Positions 34,930 to 43,587 of a stretch of DNA of 64,000 bases are shown here, one piece after another. Position 1 is the first letter of the stretch, and each line of letters opens with the position of its first letter. The stretch is from Kaistia adipata DSM 17808 (GTDB lineage Bacteria; Pseudomonadota; Alphaproteobacteria; Rhizobiales; Kaistiaceae), in assembly GCF_000423225.1 (NCBI RefSeq), contig NZ_AUHO01000007.1, positions 744,001-808,000 of the forward strand, read 5' to 3'. Made by a program: the position numbers and the translations under genes. A model generated the notes under the pieces. The model had not been told where the DNA came from and did not search any database. It was given only the letters and a program-made list of their open reading frames with translations.

Positions 34930-35985
34930 CTAGCCGCGGAGGGGAGCGGTCGAGTTGCGGACGATCAGATGCGGCGACAGGATGATGGTCTGGGGCTCGA
35001 CGCCGGAGTTGTCGATCTGCGTCAGGGCGAGCTGCAGCGCTGTCTTGCCGAGCTCGGTCATCGGCTGGGCCACGGAGGTCAGCCGGGGGGCCAGGATGCG
35101 GGCCGTGGTGTCGTCGAAGCCGACGACGGACATGTCGTCGGGAATGCGGAGATTGGCCTCGTAGAGTGCCTGCAGGGCGCCGGCGGCGAGCACGTCGCAA
35201 CCCGTGAAGATCGCGGTCGGGCGCTCGGGTAGTTCCAGTAGCGCCTTCATGGCGCGATAGCCGGCGATGTTGATGCCGTTGTCGGGCTCGTAATATCGCC
35301 CGAGCCAGATCAGCTTCTCGTCGATGCTGGCGCCGACGCCGGCGAGCGCGTCGCGATAGGCGTCGAGCCGTTCCTCCTCGACGGAGCGCGGGCGGCGGCT
35401 GGAGCGCGGATGCAGGTCGGGATCGCCGCCGATGAAGGCGATGCGACGATGCCCGAGCTGCAGAAGATGTGCCATGCCGGCGGCGGCACCGGCGTAGTTG
35501 TCGACCAGGACGGCGTCCGTATCGGCCGTCAAGTCGCGCTCGATCTGCACCACCGGCATGGCCGCGGCCCGCAGCATGGCAAGGCTTTGCGGATCGCGTG
35601 GGTAGGTGAAGATGACGGCGTCGACCCGGCGCTCGATGAACTGCTCGACGCCGGCCCGCTCATGCGCGTCGCTGCCGTCCTGATTGTACAGGAACGTTTT
35701 GTAGCCATGGGCCAGCCCCTCCCGCTCGATCGAGCGGGCGACATGCGCGAAGAAGGGGTTCTGCGTGAACTCGGCCGTGATGTGGCCGATCGTGTAGGTG
35801 CGCTGCGTCCTGAGGCTGCGGGCCATCACGTTCGGCCGGTAGCCGGTTAGCCGTACCGCTTCCTCGACCCGCAGGCGCGTCTCTTCGCCGACATAGCCGC
35901 CAGCACTGAGGACGCGGGCGACGGTGGCGCGGGAAACGCCGGCTTCGCGGGCGACATCCAGGAGCGTGGCAGATCTCGGCTTCAT
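34930..35985 (-). CDS. LacI family transcriptional regulator
   Basis: 351 aa. The helix-turn-helix is TLLDVAREAGVSRATVARVLSAGGYVGEETRLRV at residues 8-41, followed by the hinge GYRPNVMARSLR. The effector domain is a sugar-binding fold (IGGDPDLHPRSS and FTGCDVLAAGALQAL). The ATG at 35985 is chosen because GGAG lies 6 nt upstream; the longer frame from 36012 would start inside the operator. Two identical palindromes at 35998-36011 and 36020-36033 lie directly upstream, strong evidence for autoregulation and for control of the downstream sugar operon. Confidence 0.93.
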   Translation of the reverse strand: MKPRSATLLDVAREAGVSRATVARVLSAGGYVGEETRLRVEEAVRLTGYRPNVMARSLRTQRTYTIGHITAEFTQNPFFAHVARSIEREGLAHGYKTFLYNQDGSDAHERAGVEQFIERRVDAVIFTYPRDPQSLAMLRAAAMPVVQIERDLTADTDAVLVDNYAGAAAGMAHLLQLGHRRIAFIGGDPDLHPRSSRRPRSVEEERLDAYRDALAGVGASIDEKLIWLGRYYEPDNGINIAGYRAMKALLELPERPTAIFTGCDVLAAGALQALYEANLRIPDDMSVVGFDDTTARILAPRLTSVAQPMTELGKTALQLALTQIDNSGVEPQTIILSPHLIVRNSTAPLRG

Positions 35986-35996
35986 GGAAACTCCGC

Positions 35997-36036
35997 ATGA
36001 GATCGATCTCACATCAATATGAGATCGATCTCACAT
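35997..36036. promoter_or_regulatory. Tandem LacI-type operators
   Basis: TGAGATCGATCTCA, a perfect 14-bp palindrome, occurs twice (35998-36011 and 36020-36033), embedded in an 18-bp direct repeat. The centres are 22 bp apart, about two helical turns, so two dimers could bind the same face. The first copy lies 12 bp upstream of the lacI ATG. Confidence 0.8.
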
Positions 36037-36414
36037 GGAGTGCAAACGGAATCTGGTCGGTCGATGCGGGTCACGCGAAAGGCCGTGTCGACGAACACCG
36101 GGCACATGGTGGCGCGATCGAGAGCGGTTTCCGTGACTGGATCGCCGCTTCGGGTTAGCCGGTCATGCCCAAACCGGTCTGCCCATCCGAGCAGGGCGGC
36201 ATTGCCGGGATCGTCGGGCAACGCAGGTCGGTTGGCGCTACGTCATCAGCCCGCTTGTCGCCGATCCGCTTCTCGTGTCCCTTCTCGGTGGCGCGATGCT
36301 TCTCGGGAGGACCGATTCGCAGCGCCGGGCCATGCGGCCGGCTCCGCCGCGGACGACGTCGTCGCGGGGAGGGCGCAGGGCCCGTGCTCCTACTCTGACC
36401 ATGGACGTTGAATC
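36037..36414. other. Non-coding spacer between lacI and the aldo/keto reductase gene
   Basis: 378 bp. Open frames here (for example 36165-36398) have no recognisable domain, good ribosome site or family-like sequence and are judged spurious. Besides the adjoining operators no clear signal was seen; it presumably holds the promoter of the reductase gene. Confidence 0.5.
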
Positions 36415-37443
36415 GTGAAAGCCTCTGACAAGAAGCATCTCAAGCGCTCGAACATCGACCTGACCCTGCTCGGCCTCGGTACCGCGCCTTTCGGCGGCCT
36501 CTATGCGCCGGTCGCGCTTGCCGACGCCGAGGGCGCGATGCAGGCCGCCTGGGACGCGGGCCTGCGCTATTTCGACAGCGCGCCGATGTACGGCCTCGGT
36601 CGTTCGGAGCACCTGATGGGCCATTTCCTGCGCGAGCAGGATCCGGAAAGCTTCCGCGTTTCGACCAAGGTCGGTCGCCTGATGAGCTTCGACCGTCCGG
36701 GTCGCGTACTGCCGCCGGAAGCGCCGAAGAACGAGTTCGATTCCGGCTGGAGCAACGGCCTGCCGTTCCGCGAGGTGTTCGACTACTCCTACGACGCGAT
36801 CCTGCGTTCCTATGACGATAGCCGCCAGCGCACCGGCCTTGGCCGTCTCGACATCCTGTTCCTGCACGATATCGGCCGCGTCACGCATGGCGAACTGCAC
36901 GACCATCACTGGAATGCGCTGACCAAGGGCGGCGGCTTCAAGGCGCTGGGCGAGCTGAAGGCGGCGGGCCTGATCGCCGGCTTCGGCCTCGGCGTCAACG
37001 AATGGCAGGTGATCCGCGACGCCATGCAGGAGGCCGATCTCGATGTCTGCCTGCTGGCGGGCCGCTACACCCTGCTCGACGGCGATGCGGCCGAGACCTT
37101 CCTGCCGCTGGCGAAGAAGCACGACGTCGACCTGGTGATCGGTGGCGTCTTCAACTCCGGCATCCTGGCGTCGACCTCGGGCCGCAAGAAGTTCAACTAT
37201 GTCGACGCGCCGGCCGAGATCCTCGCCAAGGTCGACAAGCTGGAGGCCGTCTGCCGCCGCTTCGACGTGCCGCTGCCGGCCGCCGCGATCCAGTATCCGC
37301 TGCGCCACCCGGCCTCCACCGTGGTGGTGATCGGCGCCAAGACGGCGGCGCAGGTAAAGGGCAATGTCGAGTGGTTCGAGCGCGACATTCCCGAGGAGCT
37401 CTGGACCACGCTCGAGGCCGAAGGCCTCATCCCGGCGATCTGA
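36415..37443 (+). CDS. Aldo/keto reductase, sugar/pyridoxal dehydrogenase type
   Basis: NAD(P)-dependent enzyme of 342 aa with a TIM-barrel. The catalytic tetrad is visible: Asp-Tyr in FDSAPMYG, Lys in VSTKVG, His in LFLHD. The closest named types by pattern (GLGTAPFGGLY, DILFLHDIGRVTHG) are the D-threo-aldose/L-fucose dehydrogenases and pyridoxal 4-dehydrogenase. Start is a GTG at 36415 with a weak ribosome site. It diverges from the LacI operon and may act on the same sugar family. Confidence 0.85.
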   Translation: MKASDKKHLKRSNIDLTLLGLGTAPFGGLYAPVALADAEGAMQAAWDAGLRYFDSAPMYGLGRSEHLMGHFLREQDPESFRVSTKVGRLMSFDRPGRVLPPEAPKNEFDSGWSNGLPFREVFDYSYDAILRSYDDSRQRTGLGRLDILFLHDIGRVTHGELHDHHWNALTKGGGFKALGELKAAGLIAGFGLGVNEWQVIRDAMQEADLDVCLLAGRYTLLDGDAAETFLPLAKKHDVDLVIGGVFNSGILASTSGRKKFNYVDAPAEILAKVDKLEAVCRRFDVPLPAAAIQYPLRHPASTVVVIGAKTAAQVKGNVEWFERDIPEELWTTLEAEGLIPAI

Positions 37444-37462
37444 GCCGGCTCGATCGAAACGA

Positions 37463-37488
37463 GAAACGGGCCCCGAGGGGCCCGTTTC
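37463..37488. terminator. Bidirectional terminator
   Basis: GAAACGGGCCCC and GGGGCCCGTTTC form a perfect 12-bp stem with a 2-nt GA centre, between the convergent aldo/keto reductase and gabD genes. Confidence 0.85.
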
Positions 37489-37512
37489 AGTTCGGTGATT
37501 CTTGCGGAAGCC

Positions 37513-38967
37513 TCAGCGATCGAGGCCGCCGACGAAGAGGTACTTCTTCTCGACGAATTCCTCGATGCCGTGATGCGAGCCCTCGCGGGAGTTGCCGCTC
37601 TCCTTGACGCCGCCGAACGGCGCCAGCTCGGTCGAGATCAGGCCGGAATTGATGCCGACCATGCCGTATTCGAGCGCCTCGCCGACGCGGAAGATGCGGC
37701 CGATGTCGCGGGTATAGAGGTAGGCGGCGAGGCCGAACTCGGTGTCGTTCGCCTTGGCGACCACCTCGGCCTCGTCGTCGAAGACGAACACCGGTGCCAG
37801 CGGACCGAAGGTCTCTTCGCCCGCCACCTGCATGGTCTCGTCGACGCCGGAAAGCAGCGTCGGCTCGAAGAAGGTGCCGCCGCGGGCATGCCGCTTGCCG
37901 CCGACGAGCGTCCGGGCGCCCTTCGAAAGCGCATCGGCGATGTGCTCCTCGATCTTCTCGACCGCCTTCTCGTTGATCAGCGGCCCGAGCTGCACGTTCT
38001 CGCTCGCCCCGTCGCCGACCTGCAGCGCCGCGACGGCGGCGGCGAGCTTCTCGGTGAAAGCCGCCTCGACGCCGCGCTGGACATAGATGCGGTTGGTGCA
38101 GACGCAGGTCTGACCGGCATTGCGGAACTTCGACAGGATCGCGCCCTCGACGGCCGCGTCGAGATCGGCGTCATCGAAGACGATGAAGGGCGCGTTGCCG
38201 CCAAGCTCCAGCGCCACCTTCTTCACCGTACCTGCCGATTGCCGCATCAGCTGCTTGCCGACCTCGGTCGAGCCGGTGAAGCCGACGATGCGGATGGCGG
38301 GATGCGAGGTCAGCACCTCGCCGATCGGCCGCGCCGGGCCGGTGACGACATTGAGCACGCCCGCCGGCAGGCCCGCGCGTGCGGCGAGTTCCGCCAGCGC
38401 CAGCGCCGTCAGCGGCGTCTCGCCGGCCGGCTTCAGCACGACGGTGCAGCCGGCGGCGATCGCCGGGCCGACCTTGCGGGTGATCATCGCAGCCGGGAAG
38501 TTCCACGGCGTGATCGCCGCGACGACGCCCGTCGGCTGGCGCAGCACCAGGATGCGGCCGTCGGCGCGGTGGCTCGGCAGCGTCTCGCCGGCGATCCGCT
38601 TCGCCTCCTCGGCGTAGAACTCGACGTAAGCCGCGGCGTAGTCGATCTCGCCCTTCGCCTCGGCGAGCGGCTTGCCCTGCTCCGAGGTCAGGATCAGCGC
38701 CAGGTCGTCGCGGTTTTCGACGATCAGGTCGAACCAGCGGCGCAGGATGTTGGCGCGATCCTTGGCGACGCGCGCCGCCCACGGCCGGAAGGCGCGCTCA
38801 GCCGCCTCGACGGCCTCGGTCGCTTCCTGCGTGCCGAAGGCGGGCACCCGCGCCAGCTCCGCGCCCGTCGCCGGATTGGTGACGGGCGTCTCGCCGTCCC
38901 CGACGAAGACGCCGTCGACGTAGCACTGGGTCCGCAGGAGCGAGGGATCGTTCAGGGGCAGGCTCAT
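37513..38967 (-). CDS. gabD: Succinate-semialdehyde dehydrogenase, NAD(P)-dependent
   Basis: 484 aa, the usual GabD length. Catalytic Glu254 in ELGGNAP and nucleophile Cys288 in FRNAGQTCVC, with a second Cys290, as in bacterial GabD. Cofactor motif GFTGSTEVG. The enzyme oxidises succinic semialdehyde to succinate, the last step of GABA breakdown; related aldehydes such as 4-aminobutanal or glutarate semialdehyde are possible. It is the last gene of a five-gene operon with a ureohydrolase and amino-acid transporter, consistent with guanidinobutyrate or agmatine degradation through GABA. Confidence 0.9.
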   Translation of the reverse strand: MSLPLNDPSLLRTQCYVDGVFVGDGETPVTNPATGAELARVPAFGTQEATEAVEAAERAFRPWAARVAKDRANILRRWFDLIVENRDDLALILTSEQGKPLAEAKGEIDYAAAYVEFYAEEAKRIAGETLPSHRADGRILVLRQPTGVVAAITPWNFPAAMITRKVGPAIAAGCTVVLKPAGETPLTALALAELAARAGLPAGVLNVVTGPARPIGEVLTSHPAIRIVGFTGSTEVGKQLMRQSAGTVKKVALELGGNAPFIVFDDADLDAAVEGAILSKFRNAGQTCVCTNRIYVQRGVEAAFTEKLAAAVAALQVGDGASENVQLGPLINEKAVEKIEEHIADALSKGARTLVGGKRHARGGTFFEPTLLSGVDETMQVAGEETFGPLAPVFVFDDEAEVVAKANDTEFGLAAYLYTRDIGRIFRVGEALEYGMVGINSGLISTELAPFGGVKESGNSREGSHHGIEEFVEKKYLFVGGLDR

Positions 38968-39013
38968 CGGGCGTCCTCGTGACAGGGAAGGGGAGTGGCT
39001 GGGCGGGAAGGAA

Positions 39014-40033
39014 CTACGCGGGGGCGTGGTTCTTCTTGTAGTCGGCCATCAGCGACAGCAGCTCGAACATCACGACCATCGCGTTCATCGCGGTGATGTT
39101 GTTCGGGTTGTCCTTGGTCGGCATGATGCAGACGACGTCGGCGCCGACGACGTTCAGCCCGCGCAGGCCCTGCAGCATGCGCATGGCGTCGCCGATGCGG
39201 ATGCCGGGATAGCCGGGCTCGAGGTTGGACACGCCGGGGGCGTCGGCCGGATCGAGCGAATCCAGGTCGAACGTGACGTAGACCGGCAGGTCGCCGATCC
39301 GCTCGCGCATCGTCTTCACCACGCCCTGAACGCCGATCTCCTCGATCTCGTCCATGCCGATGATGCGGTAGCCGAGCTCCTCGCTGGTGTTCTTCGAGCC
39401 GGGAGTGCCGACATTCGGACGAATGCCGATCTGGGTCGAGGCGTGCGCGTCGACATGGCCTTCCTCGACCGTGTAGCTCGCCCAATGCGCCGAGGAGCGG
39501 CGGCTGCCGAGCCAATGCGGCATGTGGCGGTAGCTGTCGGTGTGGGCGTCGAAATGCACCAGCGCCACTTTCTGGCCGTTGGTCAGCTTCGAATGCGGGC
39601 CGGCGACCGACTTCAGCAGCGGGCCGGTGATGCCGTGGTCGCCGCCCATCGAGACGAGGCGCGTGCCGACATCGTTGAAGCGGCGGGCATAGGCCTCGAT
39701 GTGCTCGACGCAGACGTCGTTGACCATCGCCTCGGGCAGCGGCACGTCGCCGGCGTCGTTGATGCGGGCGAGATCCCACGGCGTGATGCCGAAGCGGCCA
39801 TGGCTGCGGCGATACTGGGCCGAGACGTGGCGGACGGCGCGGGGGCCGAGATGCTGGTCGCGCTCGGTCGAGCCGTTGCCGGAGCTGTGCGGGACGCCGA
39901 GCAGGGCGATGTCGCTGGCGGCCGGATCCTCGTTCCACTCGCAGCGGAAGAAGGTCGGGATGCCCCACCAGTACCAGCGGCCCATGTCCTTGCGCGCGGC
40001 GTCGAAGTCGAATTCGGTCATAGCGGTTTCCAT
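39014..40033 (-). CDS. Ureohydrolase (agmatinase/guanidinobutyrase family)
   Basis: Mn-dependent enzyme of 339 aa that removes urea from a guanidino compound. Metal ligands lie in GGDHG (His133), HFDAHTDS (Asp162, His164, Asp166) and FDLDSLDP (Asp256, Asp258). Candidate substrates are agmatine, 4-guanidinobutyrate or 3-guanidinopropionate. GabD downstream favours 4-guanidinobutyrate giving GABA, but no GABA aminotransferase is in the window. Sits 46 bp before gabD and 69 bp after the ABC ATPase gene. Start at 40033; an ATG four codons later is equally possible. Confidence 0.9.
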   Translation of the reverse strand: METAMTEFDFDAARKDMGRWYWWGIPTFFRCEWNEDPAASDIALLGVPHSSGNGSTERDQHLGPRAVRHVSAQYRRSHGRFGITPWDLARINDAGDVPLPEAMVNDVCVEHIEAYARRFNDVGTRLVSMGGDHGITGPLLKSVAGPHSKLTNGQKVALVHFDAHTDSYRHMPHWLGSRRSSAHWASYTVEEGHVDAHASTQIGIRPNVGTPGSKNTSEELGYRIIGMDEIEEIGVQGVVKTMRERIGDLPVYVTFDLDSLDPADAPGVSNLEPGYPGIRIGDAMRMLQGLRGLNVVGADVVCIMPTKDNPNNITAMNAMVVMFELLSLMADYKKNHAPA

Positions 40034-40102
40034 TTGCTCGGGGCGAGCGAAGCCGTGGCGCGAGGAGGCGCCGGGCGGCCCGATCCCAAATTCAGGGGGC
40101 GG

Positions 40103-40846
40103 TTAGTGCTGGAGTTGCGACAGGAAGGTCTTGGCGCGGGCGGACGTCGGCGCGGTGAAGAACTGCTCGGGCGGCGCGACCTCGACGATCTGGCCCTTGT
40201 CCATGAAGACGATCTGGTCGGCGACCTTGCGGGCGAAGGCCATCTCGTGCGTCACGCAGACCATGGTCATGCCGTCGCCGGCGAGCTCCACCATCACGTC
40301 GAGCACTTCGCCGACCATCTCGGGATCGAGCGCCGAGGTCGGCTCGTCGAACAGGATGGCCTTGGGCTCCATGCAGAGCGCGCGGGCGATCGCGACGCGC
40401 TGCTGCTGGCCGCCCGACAGCTGCGACGGATATTTGCTGGCCTGCTCGGCGATATGGACGCGCTTCAGATACTGATGCGCCCGCTCCGTCGCCGCGGCGC
40501 GCGACAGCTTGCGCGTCATCATCGGCGCCAGGATGCAGTTTTCGAGGATGGTCAGGTGCGGGAACAGGTTGAAGTTCTGGAACACCATGCCGACCTCGCG
40601 CCGGACCGCCTCGCAGGCGCGGCGGTTTTTCGGTTCGACGCCGTCGATCGAAACGGCGCCGGTGTCATGCGGGGCGAGGTAGTTCATGCAGCGGATCAGG
40701 GTCGACTTGCCGGACCCGGAGGGGCCGCAGATGACGACCTTGGCGCCCTTGGCGATGGACAGACTGACCTTGTCCAGCACGAGGAAATCGCCGTAGCGCT
40801 TGCTGATGTTCTCGACGCGGATCATTTCGGACACGAGGATCACCAA
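40103..40846 (-). CDS. Polar amino-acid ABC transporter ATP-binding protein
   Basis: 247 aa GlnQ/HisP-type ATPase. Walker A GPSGSGKST, Q-loop in VGMVFQNFNLFPHLT, signature LSGGQQQR, Walker B ILFDEPTSALDPE, H-loop VTHEM. GTG start at 40846; an ATG at 40825 (MIRVEN) is an alternative. Clustered with one permease and one binding protein that all precede the ureohydrolase gene, so the transporter probably imports the guanidino compound or amino acid it degrades. Confidence 0.94.
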   Translation of the reverse strand: MVILVSEMIRVENISKRYGDFLVLDKVSLSIAKGAKVVICGPSGSGKSTLIRCMNYLAPHDTGAVSIDGVEPKNRRACEAVRREVGMVFQNFNLFPHLTILENCILAPMMTRKLSRAAATERAHQYLKRVHIAEQASKYPSQLSGGQQQRVAIARALCMEPKAILFDEPTSALDPEMVGEVLDVMVELAGDGMTMVCVTHEMAFARKVADQIVFMDKGQIVEVAPPEQFFTAPTSARAKTFLSQLQH

Positions 40847-40858
40847 TCGAAATGAGGG

Positions 40859-41596
40859 TCAGGAGCGGCGGTAGAAGGCCATCGCCTTCTGCAGCATGCC
40901 GGGCGAGGCCTCGGCGGCGGAGGTGTTCCAGACGAGACGACGCTCGAGCCGCGACTGCAGGAATACCAGCACGTAGACCATGACCAGGTAGTAGACGAGC
41001 GCGGCGGCGTAGTACTCGGTGAACTGGAACGTGGTCGCCACGGCGCGCGAAGTGACGCTCATCAGCTCGGAGAGCGAGATGACCGAGGCGAGCGAGGTGA
41101 TCTTCAGAAGCGTGATGAACTCGTTCGCGGTCGAGGGCAGGGCGACGCGCACCGCCTGCGGCAGCAGGATTTTGCGCAGGATCTGGAACCGCGTCATGCC
41201 GAGCGCGACGCCGGCGGCCTTCTGGCCGGGATCGATGGCGCCGAGCGCGGCGCGGTTGATCTCGGTCTGGTAGGCGGCCTCGTTCAGGCTGAGCGCGATC
41301 CAGGCCGCCAGGAAGGGCGAGAACCAGGGCTCGCGGAACACCGGGAAGAACTGCGGCAGCGCGTTCCAGACGAACAGAAGCTGCAGCAGCGTCGGCGCGC
41401 CGCGCAGGACGCCGAGGACACCCTTGACGAGCCAGCGAAGCGGGCTGGGTGGCCCGCTGATGTAGAGGGCGGCGGGGATGGAAATCAGGATGCCGACGCC
41501 ATGCGACAACAGTGCCAGAAAGACCGTGACCAGGGCTCCGTTCAGGAACGCGGTCGAGAACAGCGCCCCGAAGAAGACCGAGCTATCAAAGGCCAT
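40859..41596 (-). CDS. Polar amino-acid ABC transporter permease (HisM/GlnP type)
   Basis: 245 aa with five helices expected. The ATPase contact loop is AAGVALGMTRFQILRKILLPQ, typical of the HAAT/PAAT class. Only one permease gene accompanies the transporter, so it would work as a homodimer. 12 bp before the ATPase gene, 25 bp after the binding-protein gene. Confidence 0.93.
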   Translation of the reverse strand: MAFDSSVFFGALFSTAFLNGALVTVFLALLSHGVGILISIPAALYISGPPSPLRWLVKGVLGVLRGAPTLLQLLFVWNALPQFFPVFREPWFSPFLAAWIALSLNEAAYQTEINRAALGAIDPGQKAAGVALGMTRFQILRKILLPQAVRVALPSTANEFITLLKITSLASVISLSELMSVTSRAVATTFQFTEYYAAALVYYLVMVYVLVFLQSRLERRLVWNTSAAEASPGMLQKAMAFYRRS

Positions 41597-41621
41597 GTCG
41601 TATCTCCACCCCCGCCCGAGA

Positions 41622-42446
41622 TTATTGGCTCACGCCGGGAACGAGGCTGTCGACCGAGGTGCCCCACTTCTTGGCGACTTCGGCGAGCTTGCCTTCCTTG
41701 ACGAGGGCGGCGACGGACGCGCTGACGGCGGCTTCATCACCGTCGATGCGCTTGACGAACACGGCGAAGTCGCTGGTATCGGGGAAGGCGTAGATGGTCT
41801 TGAACTGGCCGGGCTTCTGCAGGTTGCGGTAAGCCAGCTCCGTGTCCTGCGACACGGCCGCATCGGCGCGGCCGACCAGCACCTGCTGGATGACGTCGGT
41901 CTGCTTCGGATAGGTCTGGATCTGGATGGCGGGACGGCCGTCCTTGGCGAGCGTCTCGTTGACCTTCTCGAGGCGGGCGAGGTAGCTCGTGCCGGCCTGG
42001 ACGGCGACGGTCTTGCCGGACAGCTCGGCGGCGTCGGTGATCGCGAGGTCCGACTTCTCGGCCGCGAAGACGACGACGGCGGTGGAGAAATAGGGGATGC
42101 CCGGATAGGAGGCGACGCGCTCCGGGGTCAGCGGGATGCCGCTGATCACGGCGTCGCAGCGGCCGGCGTCGAGGCCGGGAAGCAGGCCGGTGAACTCGGA
42201 GACGACGATGCGGGATTCAACGCCCCAATGCGTCGCCAGCGCCTTGGCGAGATCGATGTCGAAGCCGACCGGTTCCGCGTTGCCGGCGCTCTCGAAGAAC
42301 TCCATTGGCGGGAACGTCGCGTCGGTGCAGACGGTGAATACCTTGTCCCCAACAAAAGACGGCTGCGCATCGGCGGCTATGGACGGTGCCGTTGCTGCGG
42401 CGAGCGCAAGGGCGCACAAAATTCCGGTCTTGAATGACTTCGACAC
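41622..42446 (-). CDS. Amino-acid/amine-binding periplasmic protein
   Basis: 274 aa SBP_bac_3 protein. Signal peptide 1-25 (cleavage SIAA-D). Mature start with TDATFPPMEFFE, then GFDIDLAKALATHWG and CDAVISGIPLTPERV, the family signature blocks. First gene of the five-gene operon ending in gabD. Its promoter region shares the intergenic space with the divergent XRE-cupin regulator and two operator copies. Ligand likely a guanidino or amino acid by context. Confidence 0.92.
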   Translation of the reverse strand: MSKSFKTGILCALALAAATAPSIAADAQPSFVGDKVFTVCTDATFPPMEFFESAGNAEPVGFDIDLAKALATHWGVESRIVVSEFTGLLPGLDAGRCDAVISGIPLTPERVASYPGIPYFSTAVVVFAAEKSDLAITDAAELSGKTVAVQAGTSYLARLEKVNETLAKDGRPAIQIQTYPKQTDVIQQVLVGRADAAVSQDTELAYRNLQKPGQFKTIYAFPDTSDFAVFVKRIDGDEAAVSASVAALVKEGKLAEVAKKWGTSVDSLVPGVSQ

Positions 42447-42510
42447 GACAATTCCCCTCTTGGAAACGGGGCAGATTTCCTCCTACCCCTTATCTATACT
42501 GTCCTACCCG

Positions 42511-42549
42511 AATTTCTCTATAAGTCAACTAATTTCGTTTTTAGCGAAC
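42511..42549. promoter_or_regulatory. Two tandem copies of a 19-bp operator motif
   Basis: AATTTCTCTATAAGTCAAC (42511-42529) and AATTTCGTTTTTAGCGAAC (42531-42549) lie head to tail, 20 bp apart. The second contains the dyad TTCG-N7-CGAA. A third copy (minus strand) precedes the FAD oxidase gene at 44927-44945. They sit between the divergent binding-protein and XRE-cupin genes and are best explained as operators of that regulator. Confidence 0.65.
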
Positions 42550-42591
42550 ATGCGGTATGAGGGTGATGCACCCTGAGTTCAAGGATTACCG

Positions 42592-43179
42592 ATGAAGACG
42601 GACACTTCGCCCGCGGCCAGCAAGCCCCAGAAGCCGGCGCCGAAATTCGGCGGCCTGATCAAGGAGCGCCGCCGGCAGCTCAACCTGACGCTCGAAAGCG
42701 TCGCCAAGACGGTCGAGCTGACGAAGAGCTTTCTGAGCGACATCGAGAACGACAAGACCTCGCCCTCGGTCGCCTCGCTGGTTCGCCTCTGTGACGCGCT
42801 GGGGCTCTCGATCGGCGATCTGTTCAATTCGACGATCTCGACCGTCGTCCGCGCCGACGAGCGGCCGAAGGTCTCCTTCGGCGGCACCGGGGTGTCGGAT
42901 TCGCTGCTGACGGCCAGCAACAGCACTCGTCTGCAGGCGCTCTGGACCGAGATCGAGCCGCTCGGCACGGGCGGCGAGAAGCTCTATTCGCTACGCGCCG
43001 AGGAGGAGTTCATCCACGTCGTTTCCGGCACGCTGGTGGTGCGGATGGAGAATGAGAGCTTCGAACTGCAGGCCGGGGATTCGATGACGTTCGATCCGCG
43101 CCTCCTGCACACCTTCCTCAACCCTTCCTCCACCGAGCGGACGGTCGCGATCTTCGTGATGACGCCGCGACCGTCCTGA
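42592..43179 (+). CDS. XRE-cupin transcriptional regulator (PuuR-like)
   Basis: 195 aa. HTH_3 domain at about 20-75 (IKERRRQLNLTLESVAKTVELTKSFLSDIENDKTSPSVASLVRLC) and a C-terminal cupin_2 domain at about 115-190 (EEEFIHVVSGTLVVRMENESFELQAGDSMTF). The architecture is that of PuuR, the repressor of putrescine catabolism. It is divergent from the ureohydrolase transporter operon and convergent (3 bp apart) with the RidA gene. A 19-bp repeated motif upstream of these units supports one shared regulon. Confidence 0.9.
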   Translation: MKTDTSPAASKPQKPAPKFGGLIKERRRQLNLTLESVAKTVELTKSFLSDIENDKTSPSVASLVRLCDALGLSIGDLFNSTISTVVRADERPKVSFGGTGVSDSLLTASNSTRLQALWTEIEPLGTGGEKLYSLRAEEEFIHVVSGTLVVRMENESFELQAGDSMTFDPRLLHTFLNPSSTERTVAIFVMTPRPS

Positions 43180-43182
43180 GCC

Positions 43183-43572
43183 TTACGCGCGCTTGACGGC
43201 GACGACGTCGATCTCGACCAGCAGGCCCTTGGCGACGAAGCCCGAGACGATGACGACGGTGGATGCCGGCGGCGGCTCGGGCATCAGCCGGTCGCGCACT
43301 TCCTTGTAGGCGCCGACATCGTCGGCGCTGGTCAGGTAGCCGGTCACCTTGACGACGTCGGCGAGCGTCAGGTCTTCGGAAGCGAGCAGCGTCTCAATGT
43401 GCTTCCAGGTCAATTCGGCCTGGCGCGTTGCGCCTTCGGCGATGCTGCCGTCGTCGTTGAGGCCGACCTGGCCGGACAGGAAGACATATTCGGCGTTGGC
43501 GGGCGCGACCGCGACCTGCGAATAGCGGCTCGGCGGCTGCGGCGCCGCCGGCGGATTGGCAAAACGGATCAT
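43183..43572 (-). CDS. RidA/YjgF family reactive-intermediate deaminase
   Basis: 129 aa. Typical features are YSQVAVAPANAEYVFLSGQVGLNDDG and a C-terminal VIVSGFVAKGLLVEIDVVAVKR. The position of the conserved catalytic Arg in the standard IRVxEI/LVEID motif is not clearly retained, so this could be a RidA-like subfamily with another substrate. It lies 15 bp after the FAD oxidase gene; RidA proteins hydrolyse the imines such oxidases release, which explains the pairing. Confidence 0.87.
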   Translation of the reverse strand: MIRFANPPAAPQPPSRYSQVAVAPANAEYVFLSGQVGLNDDGSIAEGATRQAELTWKHIETLLASEDLTLADVVKVTGYLTSADDVGAYKEVRDRLMPEPPPASTVVIVSGFVAKGLLVEIDVVAVKRA

Positions 43573-43587
43573 GTTGGACCTTTCTGA

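Noticed and set aside
36019-36411. Open frames between lacI and the aldo/keto reductase
   Set aside because: No recognisable domain or good start, and one overlaps the operators.
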